From contig OZ037765.1 of the NCBI GenBank assembly GCA_964035545.1, positions 9,328,698-9,392,697 of the forward strand: a stretch of DNA of 64,000 bases, read 5' to 3'. This DNA is from Bugula neritina (taxonomy: Eukaryota; Bryozoa; Gymnolaemata; Cheilostomatida; Bugulidae). Below the pieces are notes generated by a model. That model did not search any database. It was not told the origin of the DNA and was given only the letters and a program-made list of their open reading frames with translations. A program made the position numbers and the translations under genes. Shown here piece by piece: positions 37,592 through 51,537 of the stretch (positions are counted from its first letter, which is position 1; each line of letters begins with the position of its first letter).

Positions 37592-37987
37592 AGAATCGAA
37601 GCATTTCCTTAGTAAAGCAATGATTAATTGTTGAATAACTAATTTCTAAACCAATTGTTTTGCATCACCTTATGTAAAAAAAAGGATAATTCACGATGCT
37701 CTATAATAAATGTTTCACAAAAATAATTAGGCATATTTACATTAATCACTAGCTGTATTCGAGACACAACTCCAAAAATTAGTATAACATTTTATCCAAT
37801 ACTATTACTAGAGTTATCTTTTCTTGTTTGTATCTTCCGCAGATGGTCGCTGTTGATATAATATTATGTTATTTTGTTTAAAATAATAAAAAACGTTTAA
37901 TTTGTATTATTTATTTATTCTAAAACATAAAAACAAATTTCAAGTTTCCTTTAGCTTCCTAAATTTAAATATGTCGAACACACAGAG

Positions 37988-38003
37988 CACCTGTGTGACG
38001 TCA
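37988..38003 (+). promoter_or_regulatory. E-box and CRE-like palindrome upstream of PAR-6
   Basis: CACCTG (E-box, 37988-37993) is followed directly by the full CRE palindrome TGACGTCA (37996-38003), about 160 bases before the PAR-6 start codon. The match to a CREB/ATF site is exact, but function is inferred only from position. Confidence 0.4.
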
Positions 38004-38162
38004 CATCATAGGTGAATCAAAGTAACTATTAGGTCAACTTTTGAAGGACGAGCTAATCAATTTGCAAGGTGCCCCCAAGTATTCTTAGATAATTTCAGCA
38101 CCACACCCAACAACTAACCTTAACTTGCTGTGGAACAATTCCTTTCGTCTTTATTTTAACTT

Positions 38163-41100
38163 ATGAAAGAATCTGATGGGCTATTTCTAATAGAAGCACG
38201 AATAATGGCTAAATATGCCAAGCATACTAATGGTGTAGGATCATTAATTGAAGTTAAAAGCAAGGTGGGTTTTTATTTTAAATTTTAATTGATGTCTAAC
38301 AATTTACATGGCCAATCAAAGTTCTAAAATAGCTATACTTTAAGTCAGCATGTGTTAGATACTGATCATCGGAATCCACGGTGGTTCTGATAATCTTGAA
38401 GTTAATATGATAATTTTGTAATAATCTTAATCTGTTAATCATCATGATCATATTCATAATCATAATGATAATGATGATAATCTAAAACTAAAAGTAGATC
38501 AATCTGAATATCATAGAATTGCCATGGTCATTGAACTTGGCTTAAGGATTTTGAATTGGGATTCATCATCATGGACTTCTGATTCAATTTAATTTTTATT
38601 TCCAAAATAAAATTTGATTTATTGTTAGCATTAGTAGTAGTACTAAACATAGTGTTCACGTAGCAGTAGTTTTAATTTAGGCTTTGCCTTTAGCTAGTTA
38701 CTGTTAGTAGTTACACTTACTGTTATACTTATATTTACAACGTTTAGGTTTTGATAATATGACATGCATAGGCACTTGGTAAATGATTGATTTTCGAATA
38801 CTGCTAGTAGGCATAGTCATAAATTAATACTTAAAAGTATTATGGTTATCGATGTTTTACACAGTTCAAGTTCAAATTTTAGACTCTTTTTGTCCCATTA
38901 GTGTATTACTAACTACAATAGTTAAGGTTTTACTTATAGTAATCGTGGATTGAAGCTGGTGTTGCTGTCCATGGTTATTAGAACATCAGTATGACAGCTT
39001 TAGAAGTATTAAAATCAATAATATAATATAAATATACTAATTTAATAATTTAATTTTAACTGTATTTCCAATCCAGTGATATTCAGATTAAATATGAGTA
39101 GCAATTTGGCATAATTCATTATGTGATTTACTGTAAATAATATATATGATTGGTGATAAGTTTATGTTAGTATAAGCATAGTAATTCGTATTGATTATGC
39201 ATGATGAAGTTGTGAGAACACTCTATACACTATAGATACTTTTACTATGTGTTATTCAATTTTACTCAATTGTTTTAATGCGTTTAAACAGCTCTGGGCC
39301 CATCTTACTAGGATACGTACAAAAATTTTAAAAGTTTTTGAATCCTAACTAGCATTTAACCACCTTTCTGTCTTTTTAATATTTTCCAAACCGGTTGTAC
39401 TGATTTCAACTTTAAGGTTTGAGCACCAGGTTTATGGAAACTCTAGAATCTGAGCTCATGATAAAACTGCAACTTCAACATGACATTTTTTCAGTAGAAA
39501 ATCCAGCAGTCTGTAAACTGTGTCAAATTGTGCAGCATTCTGGGGATATTGGCAGCTTATTATATTTAATGTTCCACGCAGGCTTTAATATAAATCTGTT
39601 TAGACTGTGGTTTATTGAGAGAATGACCGATTCACAGGATCTCATTCTAACAGTGATTTTGATCCTAAATCTTTGTAGCTAGTACACCATGTTACTGCTA
39701 GTAGCACAGGCTAAAGACCTACTAATAAAAAACTCTAATGTTCTTATAGATTTCACAACAAGAAATTCAGTCTTAAGCATCGTTTATTATGCACAGCACT
39801 ATTGAAACAGAGTTGACACTGGAAAAGATGGATATCAGTTACTGTAACATATTGATATACCAATTGTTACATAAATTAAGAGACAAATAAAATTATATAA
39901 GAATATATCTAAAGATTGTTCTGGTAAAATTAAAAGTCGAAACAAGTTTTCCAATATAAATTTGCATTTATTCAATGATTGCTAAAGGTGGCAGGATAAA
40001 AGCTGAGCTAAACAAGCTTTAGTTATTTCGGTTATTTAGTTTTATTTATTTCTTGCACTTCATCAAAAACTTTCTATTTTCTTGCAAAAAGTTGATTGAG
40101 CCATGTAATATGGTTTTTTATAACAGTAATATTTATGTAAAAGTATCACATTATCACATACTTCTGAATCAGCTTTCTACGCTCTGGAGATGACCTAAGT
40201 TTCCTTGTAAAATGCAACTTAGACCAACAAAAATGTAACTAAAATACTTATAATATGAAGCTTTACCATGACCAATCAAATTGATAGTGATTTTTGTCAC
40301 ATTATTTGCCAACTTCATTTTATTTTTTATTGTTTTTGTCACTTACAAGTAGCAGTTTGCTAGTGTCAAGCACTAAATGGTAAATAGTAAGTCCTCTGTA
40401 TGTGATTGTATAATTTCTTGGCATGCTGCAGTCATTAAATTACTTGATCTATATTTTTCCAAAGCACTAGATTTACTTAAGCAGTAGACAGAAAACTCAG
40501 CCATGTTTTCATGTAACATACCTTCCCTCCTTAAACCTCTGTTTTGAGCATTGGGGTAGCTCTAAAAAATGTACTTTACTTCACCAATTACTGCTATGCT
40601 TAACAATTCACATCTAAAACTTCGTGTTATCTACTTTTATTGCTGTAAGTTACCAGTAAGTAGTAAGTAAAGCATACTGCAAGCTCTTTAAATATATATT
40701 TGTTGATAATATGCTAACAAGTTATCACTTCCGTCAGCAGCCAAAACTGGTATACAAAAACTGAACGCCAGAATTAGCCAATTGCTACATTTAAGAAAAA
40801 GTCTTCATGATTTGGTGTGCCTCATAAATATATATATAAATTGTCATGACGCTGATATTCAAGTCCGTACTGAACAAGGGTGAATCTGCATTAGAGTTAC
40901 TAACTAGTATCACATTAAAACCATAAAGTACTCATTTGTGGAATATACCTGGTTCTACTTTCAGTATGAAGTATTATATGAAGTGGTTTTTAATCAGATA
41001 TAATATGTTTTCATCATTCATTTTACTTAGTTGTGTGTGAGTCAATGCCCCTACTACCATCCATGCTGACATTAGTTGCACAGTTTACTGCTCTACTGAG

Positions 41101-43673
41101 TGTCTAGCATCCATTCAGCCTTCAACATAGCTTCCATATTGTCCTTTTTGTACCTTGACACGACAATGCTTTTCTAAAAATTGATTTTATAAAAAAGACT
41201 TTTATAATTGTCTTTACATTTGTAGTTTGATGCAGAATTCCGAAGATTCAGCGTAGATATCAATGGTGTAACTACTTCTGATGAGTTTTATGAGCTAGTC
41301 AACAAATTGCATAAACTAAAAGACATTCCATTCCTGATAACGTATACAGACACATATGGCGATCAGCTCCCTATTAACAATGATGATAACTTCATGAAAG
41401 CCCTGACTACAGTAAAGGGAGTTCTAAGGTTACAAATACAACGGAAAGGTAACATATCATATAATTCTAGACTATTATAATCTTTGTTGCCAGCACTACT
41501 TTATTAAATTAACGTTAATAATAGTTATAAGTTCATAACCAAAGAAAGAGGAGTTGATAGTCTGAAATCGACCCCACCTTTCTCCATTACTAGAGTACCT
41601 GCTAGTTCAATTATGGTCTAATTTCTTCTTACCCAGATGATGCTTTATAGGTAGTCGATGGAATGTTCCATCTACAGTGGGATTTGAACCCTTATGGTAC
41701 CACTAATGGCAATCAGGCTTTTCATTTGGTTTTGTTTTGGCTCCAACATTTCATGTATAGAATCATTTTTCTTCCGTTAATCTGTCATTTTTGAGGTGTG
41801 TTAGCCATATGCATTCAGCAAAGGCTGCTTATGGCCTCAGCATTTCTTTACAGCATCAGCAGTCAGTAAACATCTTATCAAGTGGTTGATGATTTTTTTG
41901 TTGATTCTTAGAATCAGTTCATATCATTCTCGTGTTTTTATCTTAGCAACATAATAGTTTGTCATTGAAGCTGATACAATGGAGCTGTTTTTGGTTCATT
42001 GTGAGTCATTCTCGGATAAATTATACTACTAAATGAATACACAAGTAGTGCATTACATCTATTTACCTAGTCATAGTAATTGTGGTGAGCTGTGGTCATA
42101 GCTTGTCTAATGCTTGGTTGACTCAGCAAATTAGTTGAGTTATTCATAAGACTCGCTGGTCTCACCCTCCGTATTATGTGTTGCCTCAGGTGTGTGAAAA
42201 TTAAGGCTCATCTATAAAGTATGTAGGAAATCACCCCCAAGTACTAATTTTAAAGTCCTACTCACTTATTTCATCACCACAAGTCAGGCCTGATGGGGTT
42301 TTTTGGAACTCTACTTACAGTCATAAAAGCTTTGTGCTGATGAAAGCATTTTGTTTCTAAATTGTTTCATCATGTATCTCAGCAGCTATGTTACTATACC
42401 ATGTTGTACTGTTTACGGACTACATTGTAATTTAGGTGAAACTCCTGAATGCGGATTTGGTACAATAAAGAAGAAGAAAACTCCAATAACTAAGTTTATA
42501 GGACAGAACGAAAAGACACCTCCCAGAAAACCACACTTAGCAATCAGCTTTCCAGAAGATTTTCGTAGAGTTTCGGCTATCATTGACGTAGACATAGTTC
42601 CGGAAACTCACCGTAGAGTTCGACTGATGAAAAATGGGTCAGAGAAGCCTCTAGGATTCTATATACGAGACGGAGTTAGCGTGAGAGTGACTCCACACGG
42701 TTTAGAGAAGGTTGGTCATAGTTGATGATTAAGTGCAGGGATGATTAGCCCTATGAAATGTCTAGTTGAAATGTCTAGTTGAAATGTGGGCGTGTTGTTA
42801 AAACTATTTATTATTTTCATGTGGAAATGCATCATGAAGTTCTGCAAGTAGGCTAAGCCTGTCACAACTCACCAACCCATGAAATACTTGTGCAAAGTAC
42901 TGGATACGGAGCCAATATTAGTTAGTACTGCATGCTGTATATCGGACAGTGTGACTATCAGTACTAACTTGCTACAGTTATGACTACTTCAATGAGTTTC
43001 AAAATCCTAATCACTCTTTTTGATTGTTGGTTTAGTTATAAACAACCAGGAACTTTACCTGCGTGCTGCTATCATAAATTTATACAGCAATTCTTCATGC
43101 TAAAACCAGTGACCTTAGCCATGTACATACACTTGCTAGAGATATTTACTAGATAGGAAGTCTTGGAAATTTTACTAAGAAATGAAAGCACTGTCTGTAT
43201 TTTGCTAAAATATGTGTCTATATACTGTATATATTGTATATCTGGTCTTTTAGGTACCTGGAATTTTCATATCGCGTCTAGTGCAAGGAGGTCTAGCCGA
43301 AAGCACTGGTCTCTTGGCTGTAAATGATGAAGTATTAGAGGTCAATGGAATCGAGGTAACTGGTAAATCGCTAGACCAAGTGACTGACATGATGGTAGCT
43401 AATAGTTCAAATCTTATCATAACAGTAAAACCAGTAAATCAAACCAACACCTTAGCATCGTCTTCAGCCCGTCACCATCCACATCGCAGGTCTGGTGTGT
43501 CGGTAGGCTCCAACCAATCAGCTGTTAGTATAGATAGCGATGAGGTGAAGGATTTAATGCTCAAAGATGACGACGAAGACGAAGTAAAAGATCACAGCAC
43601 AGTAAATGAAATGCACACGGCAACTCTTTCTAGTAAAACCAGTGACCAGTCTTCTGACGTGGTGACATTGTAA
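38163..43673 (+). CDS. PARD6: Partitioning-defective protein 6 (PAR-6)
   Basis: Cell-polarity adaptor that joins aPKC (through PB1), Cdc42-GTP (through semi-CRIB plus PDZ) and PAR-3/Crumbs/Pals at apical cortex. Exons: 38163-38264, 41226-41448, 42436-42710, 43254-43673; 339 residues, the usual length. The PB1 domain (about 28-107) opens [14 protein letters not shown] and contains the acidic OPCA-like [16 protein letters not shown]. The semi-CRIB is [17 protein letters not shown] (about 145-161). The PDZ (about 168-250) contains PLGFYIRDG and [20 protein letters not shown], both nearly invariant in the family. The end VVTL resembles the conserved hydrophobic C-terminus of PAR-6 proteins. A second in-frame ATG at 38205 is possible, since the first 14 residues are not conserved. 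The exon ending at 42710 has a weak donor (GTTGGT), but phase and homology fix it. Confidence 0.95.
38265..41225. other. PAR-6 intron 1
   Basis: Three-kb intron. A short ATCATAATGATAATG word array occupies 38430-38480. An 87-codon open frame at 39419-39682 has no family similarity and no convincing splice context, so it is not called a gene. Confidence 0.4.
41590..41735 (-). mobile_element. tRNA-like SINE fragment in PAR-6 intron 2
   Basis: Read on the minus strand, GGTACCATAAGGGTTCAAATCCCACTG contains a B-box-like GGTTCAAATCC, followed by TAGATGGAACATTCCATC. No complete tRNA fold or A-box is visible, so this is at most a fragment of a tRNA-derived element distinct from the 22370 family. Confidence 0.4.
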
Positions 43674-44611
43674 CCATACTATGTGTATATAGTCCTTGCT
43701 GCCATGTGCTGTCTTCAACACATTTGATAATCTAGACAGCTTCACAGTTACATACTAGTGTAGACATTATTCAAACCATCCTGCCTTTTATTAGCACAGC
43801 ATTGGTAATTATGTTTATATTACCTTTTACAAGTCATACACCTAATTTTATTGACAATATGTGTGGTGCTGGGTTAGGCATTTTTAGTACATCCATAACG
43901 CTATGCATCACAACCAGTAATATTTTCTATACAACAGCAAATATTTTTTTCACAATGAATTATTAGAATACAATTTAAGTTTTTGACAGCATTGCCAGAC
44001 TTGGGGAAAATAGTTTCAAGCTGGCAATTTATATATAATGTTTTACTTACCATTTCTACTTTTGTAATTATCAAAATATTGCAATTATGTTTTTCCATGC
44101 ATGTAACAACAGTAGATTTATTTGACTGAGATTCGATTAATACTATTACTTCAAGAATCATGGTATGTTATTAGATTGTAACCTTTCATAAGCCTACGTG
44201 GATTCATCATAAATGTGACAATGAACCATTGTATGGCAATTGATATCAATGAAGAACAATATGCTATCTTATATACATGTATGCTATTCTTGCTATAATA
44301 ATTTTTGTATTCTCTATTCACGATATATTTGGAATGTATTAATTATTATTGCTCTAAGTTTTGCTATTTCATTTGTACTAAAATATCTATTAATTATATA
44401 ATATAGCTGTCAAACAAAAGCATCTGGTGTTAATTCATGTCAGAGTTTATATGTACTTCAGAAATTTTCCATGCTCAACCAGTATAATGAAATTTGTCAC
44501 TATCAAGGTACAGCTTTTTTATGAGAGGCTTCTGAGTGAAGAAAAAAGTTTGAGATAGTTGTAGGACTTTTCTATTTCAGGATATAAATATAATAATATG
44601 TATGCAACTAA
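43674..44611. other. PAR-6 3' flank
   Basis: No coding exon. AT-rich DNA that should include the PAR-6 3' UTR; no unambiguous poly(A) site could be assigned. Confidence 0.35.
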
Positions 44612-44775
44612 CAGAGCTTTTGGGTGGTAACCATAGTGTAGTGATTCTAGAGTACTGGTAAAGTTAGCTGAAGGTTTGATTACTATGGGGACATTGGTGA
44701 TTTCAGGAAGAGCTGCAGCCAATTATTGTTACACCTGTGTCATATCAAACTGCGCTGTCTGCATAGTAAGAGATA
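44612..44775 (+). mobile_element. Diverged tRNA-derived SINE, copy D
   Basis: The tRNA-like head (AGTGTAGTGATTCTAGAGTA, then B-box-like GGTTTGATTAC) joins a body ATTGGTGATTTCAGGAAGAGCTGCAGCC that aligns with GTGATGTTAGGAAGAGCATCCAG of copies A to C. The head differs from copy A, so this is an older or different subfamily sharing the body. Confidence 0.6.
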
Positions 44776-45138
44776 TAGACCTTAAAAAACATGAATAGGG
44801 TTTTTAAATTACAGGGTTCGGGTTGCTCTTGTACATATAACTACTGCAATAGCAATAATAAAAGTGTGAGATAATAAAAAAGAAAATGTTTCGAATAATA
44901 TATAACATATTAAAAACATTTCACCGATTTTGTAGGAGTTGTGTTGTTTTTATTGTAAATATCCATAATCAACTACGTATTTTCGATAATGTAACTGTCT
45001 TGCGAATGGTCTAGTGTAACATTGCAAGACCGAGGCGAATATATACTACGCCGAAGAAGGAAAAGATACGTATTCGTATATGCGTATATACGTATTCTTG
45101 ATCGCGGTGTTGATACTGCTGGGCACGAGGGCGTCAAC

Positions 45139-48100
45139 ATGGCGGAATGGGATTTAACTTCAGTGATGGGACAGTACTTGGACCGACATTTGGTCTTTCC
45201 TCTGCTGGAATTTCTTTCCGAAACACAGGTTTGAATGCACTTGATATCACATTCAATTTAATTTAGTTTGTCATTCTCCGGCACTCTGACTTATGCAGTT
45301 ACTCTCAGTCTTGAGTCTCACTCTCACTCTGAGCCCGAGAGTGACACTCACACTGACAGTGACTGTGAGTGTGAATAGTCCCAGAGCTCGGAGAGCAGTC
45401 GCTGTATCAGACTCGGAGTTGTCATGCGTACTCATTGTGCGACTATATTTATTATTGTGAAGTGTAACTTCGCCAGTCAACGTTTAGCCACATTAACTTC
45501 AACTTTAAGGTGATCGTTTGACTTGAGTTTGTATAACATAAAAATTAAAAGAATAATTATCATAAATTAAGTTTAACCCAACTCTAAGTGAAAGTCGATG
45601 TGTATATCGATAACTACTTGATTTTGATCTTCTAACTAATAAAGTTAAACTACTACTGCTGCTAATACTAGCCCTAGGTCTAATGCTACTACTACTACCA
45701 GCATCGTGATAGTGATAGTTTAACTTTAAGTTACAGTAGCAGTTAGACTTACTCAGTTAGCTTGGGTGCTTCACTGCTTAGGCATTAGTCTTAGAGGCCA
45801 GAGTTATGCTTGAACTAATAGTTATAAGTTAGTGATATTGCTTCAACAAATTTTATCATTTTAAAATAGCCTACTTATTTGAGAAGGGGAAAGTTGTAAT
45901 CGTTATCATGGTTAAAATTTTAATAATGATGCGTGATCTCATGTAAAATTAAATAGCCTATTCAATGAAAATGTGACCATTCATTCGCATTTGCAGCTGC
46001 AAGCATAATAACAAAATTAAATTTCTAAGAACTTGTGATATCCATATACTTTATGTTTACAATCTGATGTTCATGATAGTAATACCAGGATGTTAATTTT
46101 ACTCTATACAGACTTTGCAATAGCGAAGTTTCTTGTCCCAGCACACATATTGTCATTAATATATTTCCTAAACGATTATTTGCTGTAGATTTATGATGCT
46201 GCTGATATGATGCAAGGAAAACTGGATTTGCTCAGCAAAACAAACATGGTTGACTTTGCTAAAGAAGTATATGAAAGACTGCACCCTGACTCTGAAGTTC
46301 CTGAGTGTATGTGTTTTTCTCTGTAAAGAAAGATTTTATAATTGCTGGATATTCATCAGTTTCAAGAAGACAGTTCTGAGCATTTTAAGCTGCTGCAACG
46401 TTTAAAAGCTTGAGTCACAGAATCTCAAAATCAAACCCATTAAAAGTGTTGTTTTAGCTAGTTTTACTATCTTTATCAATGAACCAAGAACAATATTTCC
46501 AGTAGTACCATTCAAAGCTCAATAGTATTTTCCATTGAATGTGTCCAGTGCACTCTACAAAACATTTCAACTGAAAAATTAGCTTACTCCAAAGAGCAAA
46601 ATATGTAAATAGAAATTTTTCATGTTTGTTGACTTGAAATGGAGATAAGTTCATTCACTGTTGGTTGCTATGGTATCCTAATTATAAGTCAATAAAACAA
46701 GTGTTTAGTAATTGTATAAAAATTAGGGTTATAAGCTGTGTTTCTTACTGTATAGTATGTATAGTTAACTCCCTCACATCATGGTTTGACACAGCACAAT
46801 CATGCCGTTTTCCATGTCAAGACTACGTTGAAAAAGCAACATCAATTTTATCATATGCTGGTATTTTTGCCAGATTTCCACATGAAAAAGTCTATAGTAT
46901 TTTATCATTCATTGAAATAGCAGCCTGTATACAAAAGTTTTTGGTAGCTTTTTACTAAACCCTGCAAATAAAACTCACTTTTTAAGCAACTTAGCTACTA
47001 GACAACAAAGTAGGTAAAACTGCTATAACATATATTCATTCAATACAAGGTCAACAAAAACAATCTCTTCTCTATTTTGGCAAACTCAAAGAAGCAAACT
47101 AGGTAAATTTAGTTGTGCTGCCTATGGTTTACATGAAGTTATGTAAATAGGGGATAGAATAAGTAGTAGAACATATTTCATCTAAATATTGGTTGGGTCA
47201 TCTAAGATATGTGAGATATACTTGACTTACCCAGTCTTTAAGATATAGTGAAGCAAAACTGACAGTAGTAGGTACCCTCTTTTTATGTTGATGGACTGGC
47301 AGCTAACAGCTTCTACTCAACTAGTTGCAGACCAGAGTTCACTCAGCTGTATACTGTTATGGTAAAAAAGTGTAAAGATATTGAATCTTAAAGCTACTGA
47401 GTAACTTTATACTTTTATTTCTTTTTTAGTTTTGACAACAAAGCGTGAAGATGTTGTCCATGAATTGCGGTGTCTGAGCCAGGAAACTGAGCCTATTGTT
47501 AAAATAATGGATATGCCAGAGGTTGCCAAACACATTGAGCAGTCAAAAGATGGTAGACAACTGTTTGACACTCTTGCGAAAGAATTTAATGTAAATATTG
47601 TGTATGCATAATTTATTGTGATAAATATTTGCTGCCATTTTTGATGTGTGCCAAACAGCTGATATATATTTAGACATGTGCTGCATATTTCATGTTTCAC
47701 TCGCAGAATTCTCTGTTTTAGTTCACAACAGATCAGTTACAGACACTTTATAAGTATGCTAGGTTCCAATATGATTGTGGAAATTACACTGTGGCTGCTG
47801 AATATCTCTACTTTGTCCGAGTGCTGGTAAGTGTAGGAATGTAGGAGTCAGCTTCTGCCTGTAACATAGAGTCTACACAATATATCAGTGGCTAAATTGT
47901 TGTTGAACAGAATTTAAAAGATGCATGCTTAGTGATGATAATTTAACACTCAAGTGTGAAAGAAAGAAAGAAACTTTAAATTCCTAGTGAGTTGTTCTCT
48001 GTAAAAAGGTTAAACTAAATCACTACGGGAGGACGCAACTCTTAATTGTAAATTAGGTATCACGGACATTGAAAAAGGGTCTCTTGCAGTGCTTTTTATT

Positions 48101-51100
48101 TTTTGTGCTAATTAGTAATTGGAGATTTGAGTGAAGCCTGCTGGTGCTCTTTAGTATATGTAATCTTGTAAAAGAAGTAACTGCAAGTATGAATTTCTAG
48201 AAGTTATATTTTATATTGTTTATGGCTACTTATATTACATAATAACCAATCAACTCAATTAATATATCACTGTTTCAGTCTTCATCTCTATTTTGCTATC
48301 TGTTCTAATTGTAATTAAACTTTTTTTGCCATTGCAGACTATTGCACAATTTGCTTCTACAATTATCTGCAATGGTCATGTGTCTAAATATGCACTAGTT
48401 TATGTGTCTCTGTTCAATAATCTATTTGTAGACGCCAAACGATGATCATCTAGCTTATAATGCACTGTGGGGTAAATTAGCTGCTGAAATTCTTATGCAG
48501 AATTGGGATGCTGCGCTGGAAGATCTCAATAAACTAAAAGATGTCATTGACTCTTCGGTAATTCAATAAATTATTATTTGTTTTTGTAAAATGCAGAAAT
48601 TTGATGTTTTGTAACTAATGCAGTAAGATAAGGTCACTTAGTTTTACATGTTTCTTTATTTTGTAGCCTTTTAGTTCAGATTTGCAGTCATTGCAGCAGA
48701 GAACATGGTTCATTCACTGGAGCTTGTTTGTGTTTTTCAACCACCCCAAAGGTGGAGATTTAATAATTGATATGTTTTTGGTTGACAACAAGCATGATAA
48801 CAAGTAAGTAAAAAAAATTATAGATTTTATTAAAATGCTCACCCTCCCCCACCCCAAGCCCCCAAGTAATCTTGAGTGTTAGTGAAAAATGTAATTGGTT
48901 TAAATAAAAAATGCTCTTGTTTTCTTGTCTTTTACAATATTAATATGCTTAAGTACATATTACACTCTAGAGATGACTGAGTTATTGAAGATGAAATTGT
49001 AGTATTGTTTTAATAAAAATGTAAATAGACGTCTTATAGTTATATTAAATTTAAGAATTTCTGCTCAATCCGATATTTTTGATTAGAAAGTTATATAGCG
49101 AGTTGGTCTCTTTATTCTCATTTCTTGATGTAAACTGGACTTAAACTTCTGCAGTTAATATACGTATTTTTACCTTATTACTACACCTTCATTTAACTTG
49201 ATTTGCTATTGCACCTGTTCTTACACTGACTCTACAATACACCCACTCAATACTACTCTCACCTACAGTGAATATAAACAGTAATACCTCTGCTCTAGGT
49301 ATCTGAATACTATTCAGACAGTGTGTCCTCATATCCTGAGATATCTAACTACAGCTGTTATCATTAACAAGAGAAGAAAGACGGTTCTCAAAGATCTGGT
49401 TCGAGTTATCCAACAGGTTAGCTTAGAGAGATCAACCTCTTATGTCTTGCATAAAATTTCTGTTTTCTGCTATTAAGTTCAGCAGCACCAACTGTGGTGA
49501 TAACTAGATAGGTGGTGTTTGTAGGAGACGTATACATACAGGGATCCCATCACCGAGTTCTTGGAATGTCTGTACGTCAATTTTGACTTTGACCGGGCAC
49601 AGCAGCAACTCCGGGATTGCGAGACGGTAATTATTCTCGGATTCTGATCTACTATTTTAGCATCAAACAATATATTGGCTTTTCAAACTACTCGCATATA
49701 TTCTATATACATTGCTGGTTGCTTTTGCCAGGTTCTGTCCAATGACTTCTTCTTGGTTGCCTGCTTAGATGACTTCATTGAGAATGCCAGGCTGTTCATT
49801 TTTGAGACATTCTGCAGGATTCACCAGTGCATAAGTATCAGGTATGTTTTGCTTTTAATCTGAAAATATTGTAATTGTTTGTTGTTTTTTTTGTTCATCT
49901 AAATACCGGTTTTCTATCACATACAGTGTTTAACTGGCTTCTAGTTATAATCCTGCAGTGACCAAGTTTAATGAAAACATGTAAAACTAAATAAATAAAT
50001 AAAAAAAAAATATATATATATGCCCAAACTACTGACCATTACAATTACTCTAGTTTTCATATCTATTGAGTCTAAATAAAAAGAAATGAAGTATAACTTG
50101 ATATTGGTGGGTATATTAATATTAACAATGTTTGATCAGTGCAAGTCAACTAGTTTGTTACTAAAGTATAATGGTTTCACCAACAGTATGCTGGCGGATA
50201 AGCTGAACATGTCTCCAGAAGATGCTGAAAGGTGGATAGTCAATCTGATACGTAATGCTAGACTGGATGCGAAGATAGACTCTCAGCTGGTCAGTGCGCT
50301 GTAAATACTCCAATTGTTTGCATTTGCAAAGAGTTTGATTAAGTTCACTTGCAGAGTATTCTACCTGTTAGCTTCTCAAGACTCTCTAAGCTCATCACGA
50401 ACTTTTGGCAACTGTTTTATTTAAAATCTACCAGTCATTACTTGAAACACTTATGATTCCACAAATGTTAATCTAATAGGAATAAGTAAACAGAAAATTA
50501 ATTAAATTGCTAACCTGTAAGGATATATTTGAAATATTAATTTGCGGTTCAGTTATAGTACAAGGATTACATATCTTGATTACATATTTTTGTGTGGTCA
50601 AAGCTGTAAGTATTGGACTTTATTAGTTGGTCTATAATCATTATTGAATGGCCAATTCTGTGTATTGTAGGGGCACGTAGTGATGGGCACTCAGGCCGTG
50701 TCTGTATACCAGCAAGTTATAGAGAAAACTAAAGGCCTGTCATTTAGATCTCAAATGTTGGCCCTCAACATTGATAAGAAATTTGGAAACCGAGACAAAG
50801 ATAATGTAAGTAGAGATTTTACTGCTTCCTAGTTTGCTGCTTGTATACTTTTTTTTGCGAAACAGTGAATCTGCGCGTTGCATAAATTATATTTTAGAAA
50901 TAAAATTTGATTTGATTAAAAGTTAAGCTTATAAATTATCATTTGAAATAATTATTAAATCTGTTTATTGTGAAATTCTGTTGAGTAATTTTATTAGTTG
51001 TTGAAAATAGAATTGCAAAAAAACCTGACCACCTTGGAAATCACATAATATTCGAGTTATCAGTTCAGATTAGAATATAAAATACAGAAGGCTGGTAATA

Positions 51101-51537
51101 ACAAATTATAATTGTTAAAAATCATCTTGCTCTCAACAGCTGGATACCAAACATGTATTAAAGGGCCACCTCTGTACTTGTCAATAACTATTATATGACA
51201 ACAACAATATTTTGTCTCAGTGAAGTAGCAATGCTGTTGGATATCGTACACAACCAGCTTAATATAATTATACTATTATTATAATTTGTTAAAATAGGTC
51301 ACAGTATTATGTTAGCAGGTGGCATTGCTATATTTGGTTTATAAATGAGGTATATTGTGCGCAGCAAATTGATGATTATATATGTGAGCAGACTATTTGT
51401 TATTCACTGAACTCAGAAAGCATAAGGAGTGACCACTGAGTCAATAACCTGTCTGTTGATATTTAGGTCACACTGAGTGTTATTCAGCTCATAACAAAGC
51501 ATTCATTTCCTTGTAGTGGGGAGCTCAAGACTTCTAG
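45139..51537 (+). CDS. EIF3E: Eukaryotic translation initiation factor 3 subunit E (INT6)
   Basis: PCI-domain subunit of the octameric core of eIF3, which recruits the 40S ribosome to mRNA. Exons: 45139-45228, 46189-46306, 47430-47590, 47722-47826, 48432-48557, 48667-48803, 49299-49416, 49525-49626, 49732-49841, 50187-50289, 50671-50805, 51517-51537; 441 residues, against 445 in human. Family blocks: [14 protein letters not shown] (13-26), [79 protein letters not shown], then the PCI/winged-helix part [19 protein letters not shown] and [19 protein letters not shown]. The tiny last exon encodes WGAQDF and the stop, matching the family's WATQDSGFY-like end. An alternative acceptor at 51690 would give a non-conserved end and was rejected. 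Start context is strong (AACATGG). Poly(A) signal AATAAA at 51697. Confidence 0.97.
45290..45480. repeat. CACTCT/CACTGACAGTG short-word repeat in eIF3e intron 1
   Basis: Imperfect runs of CTCACTCTCACTCTGAG and CACTCACACTGACAGTGACTGTGAGTGTGA, partly palindromic, resembling a GC-richer cousin of the TATSAS tracts. A further TACTACTGCTGCTAATACTAG stretch follows at about 45650-45720. Confidence 0.5.

Noticed and set aside
39419-39682. 87-codon open frame in PAR-6 intron 1 ([17 protein letters not shown]...)
   Set aside because: It looks more protein-like than most chance frames, but no family is recognised, splice signals are poor, and PAR-6 exons 1 and 2 join in phase without it.
46665-46958. 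97-codon open frame in an eIF3e intron
   Set aside because: Cys/Ile/Ser-rich, no recognisable domain; the flanking eIF3e exons join in phase without it.
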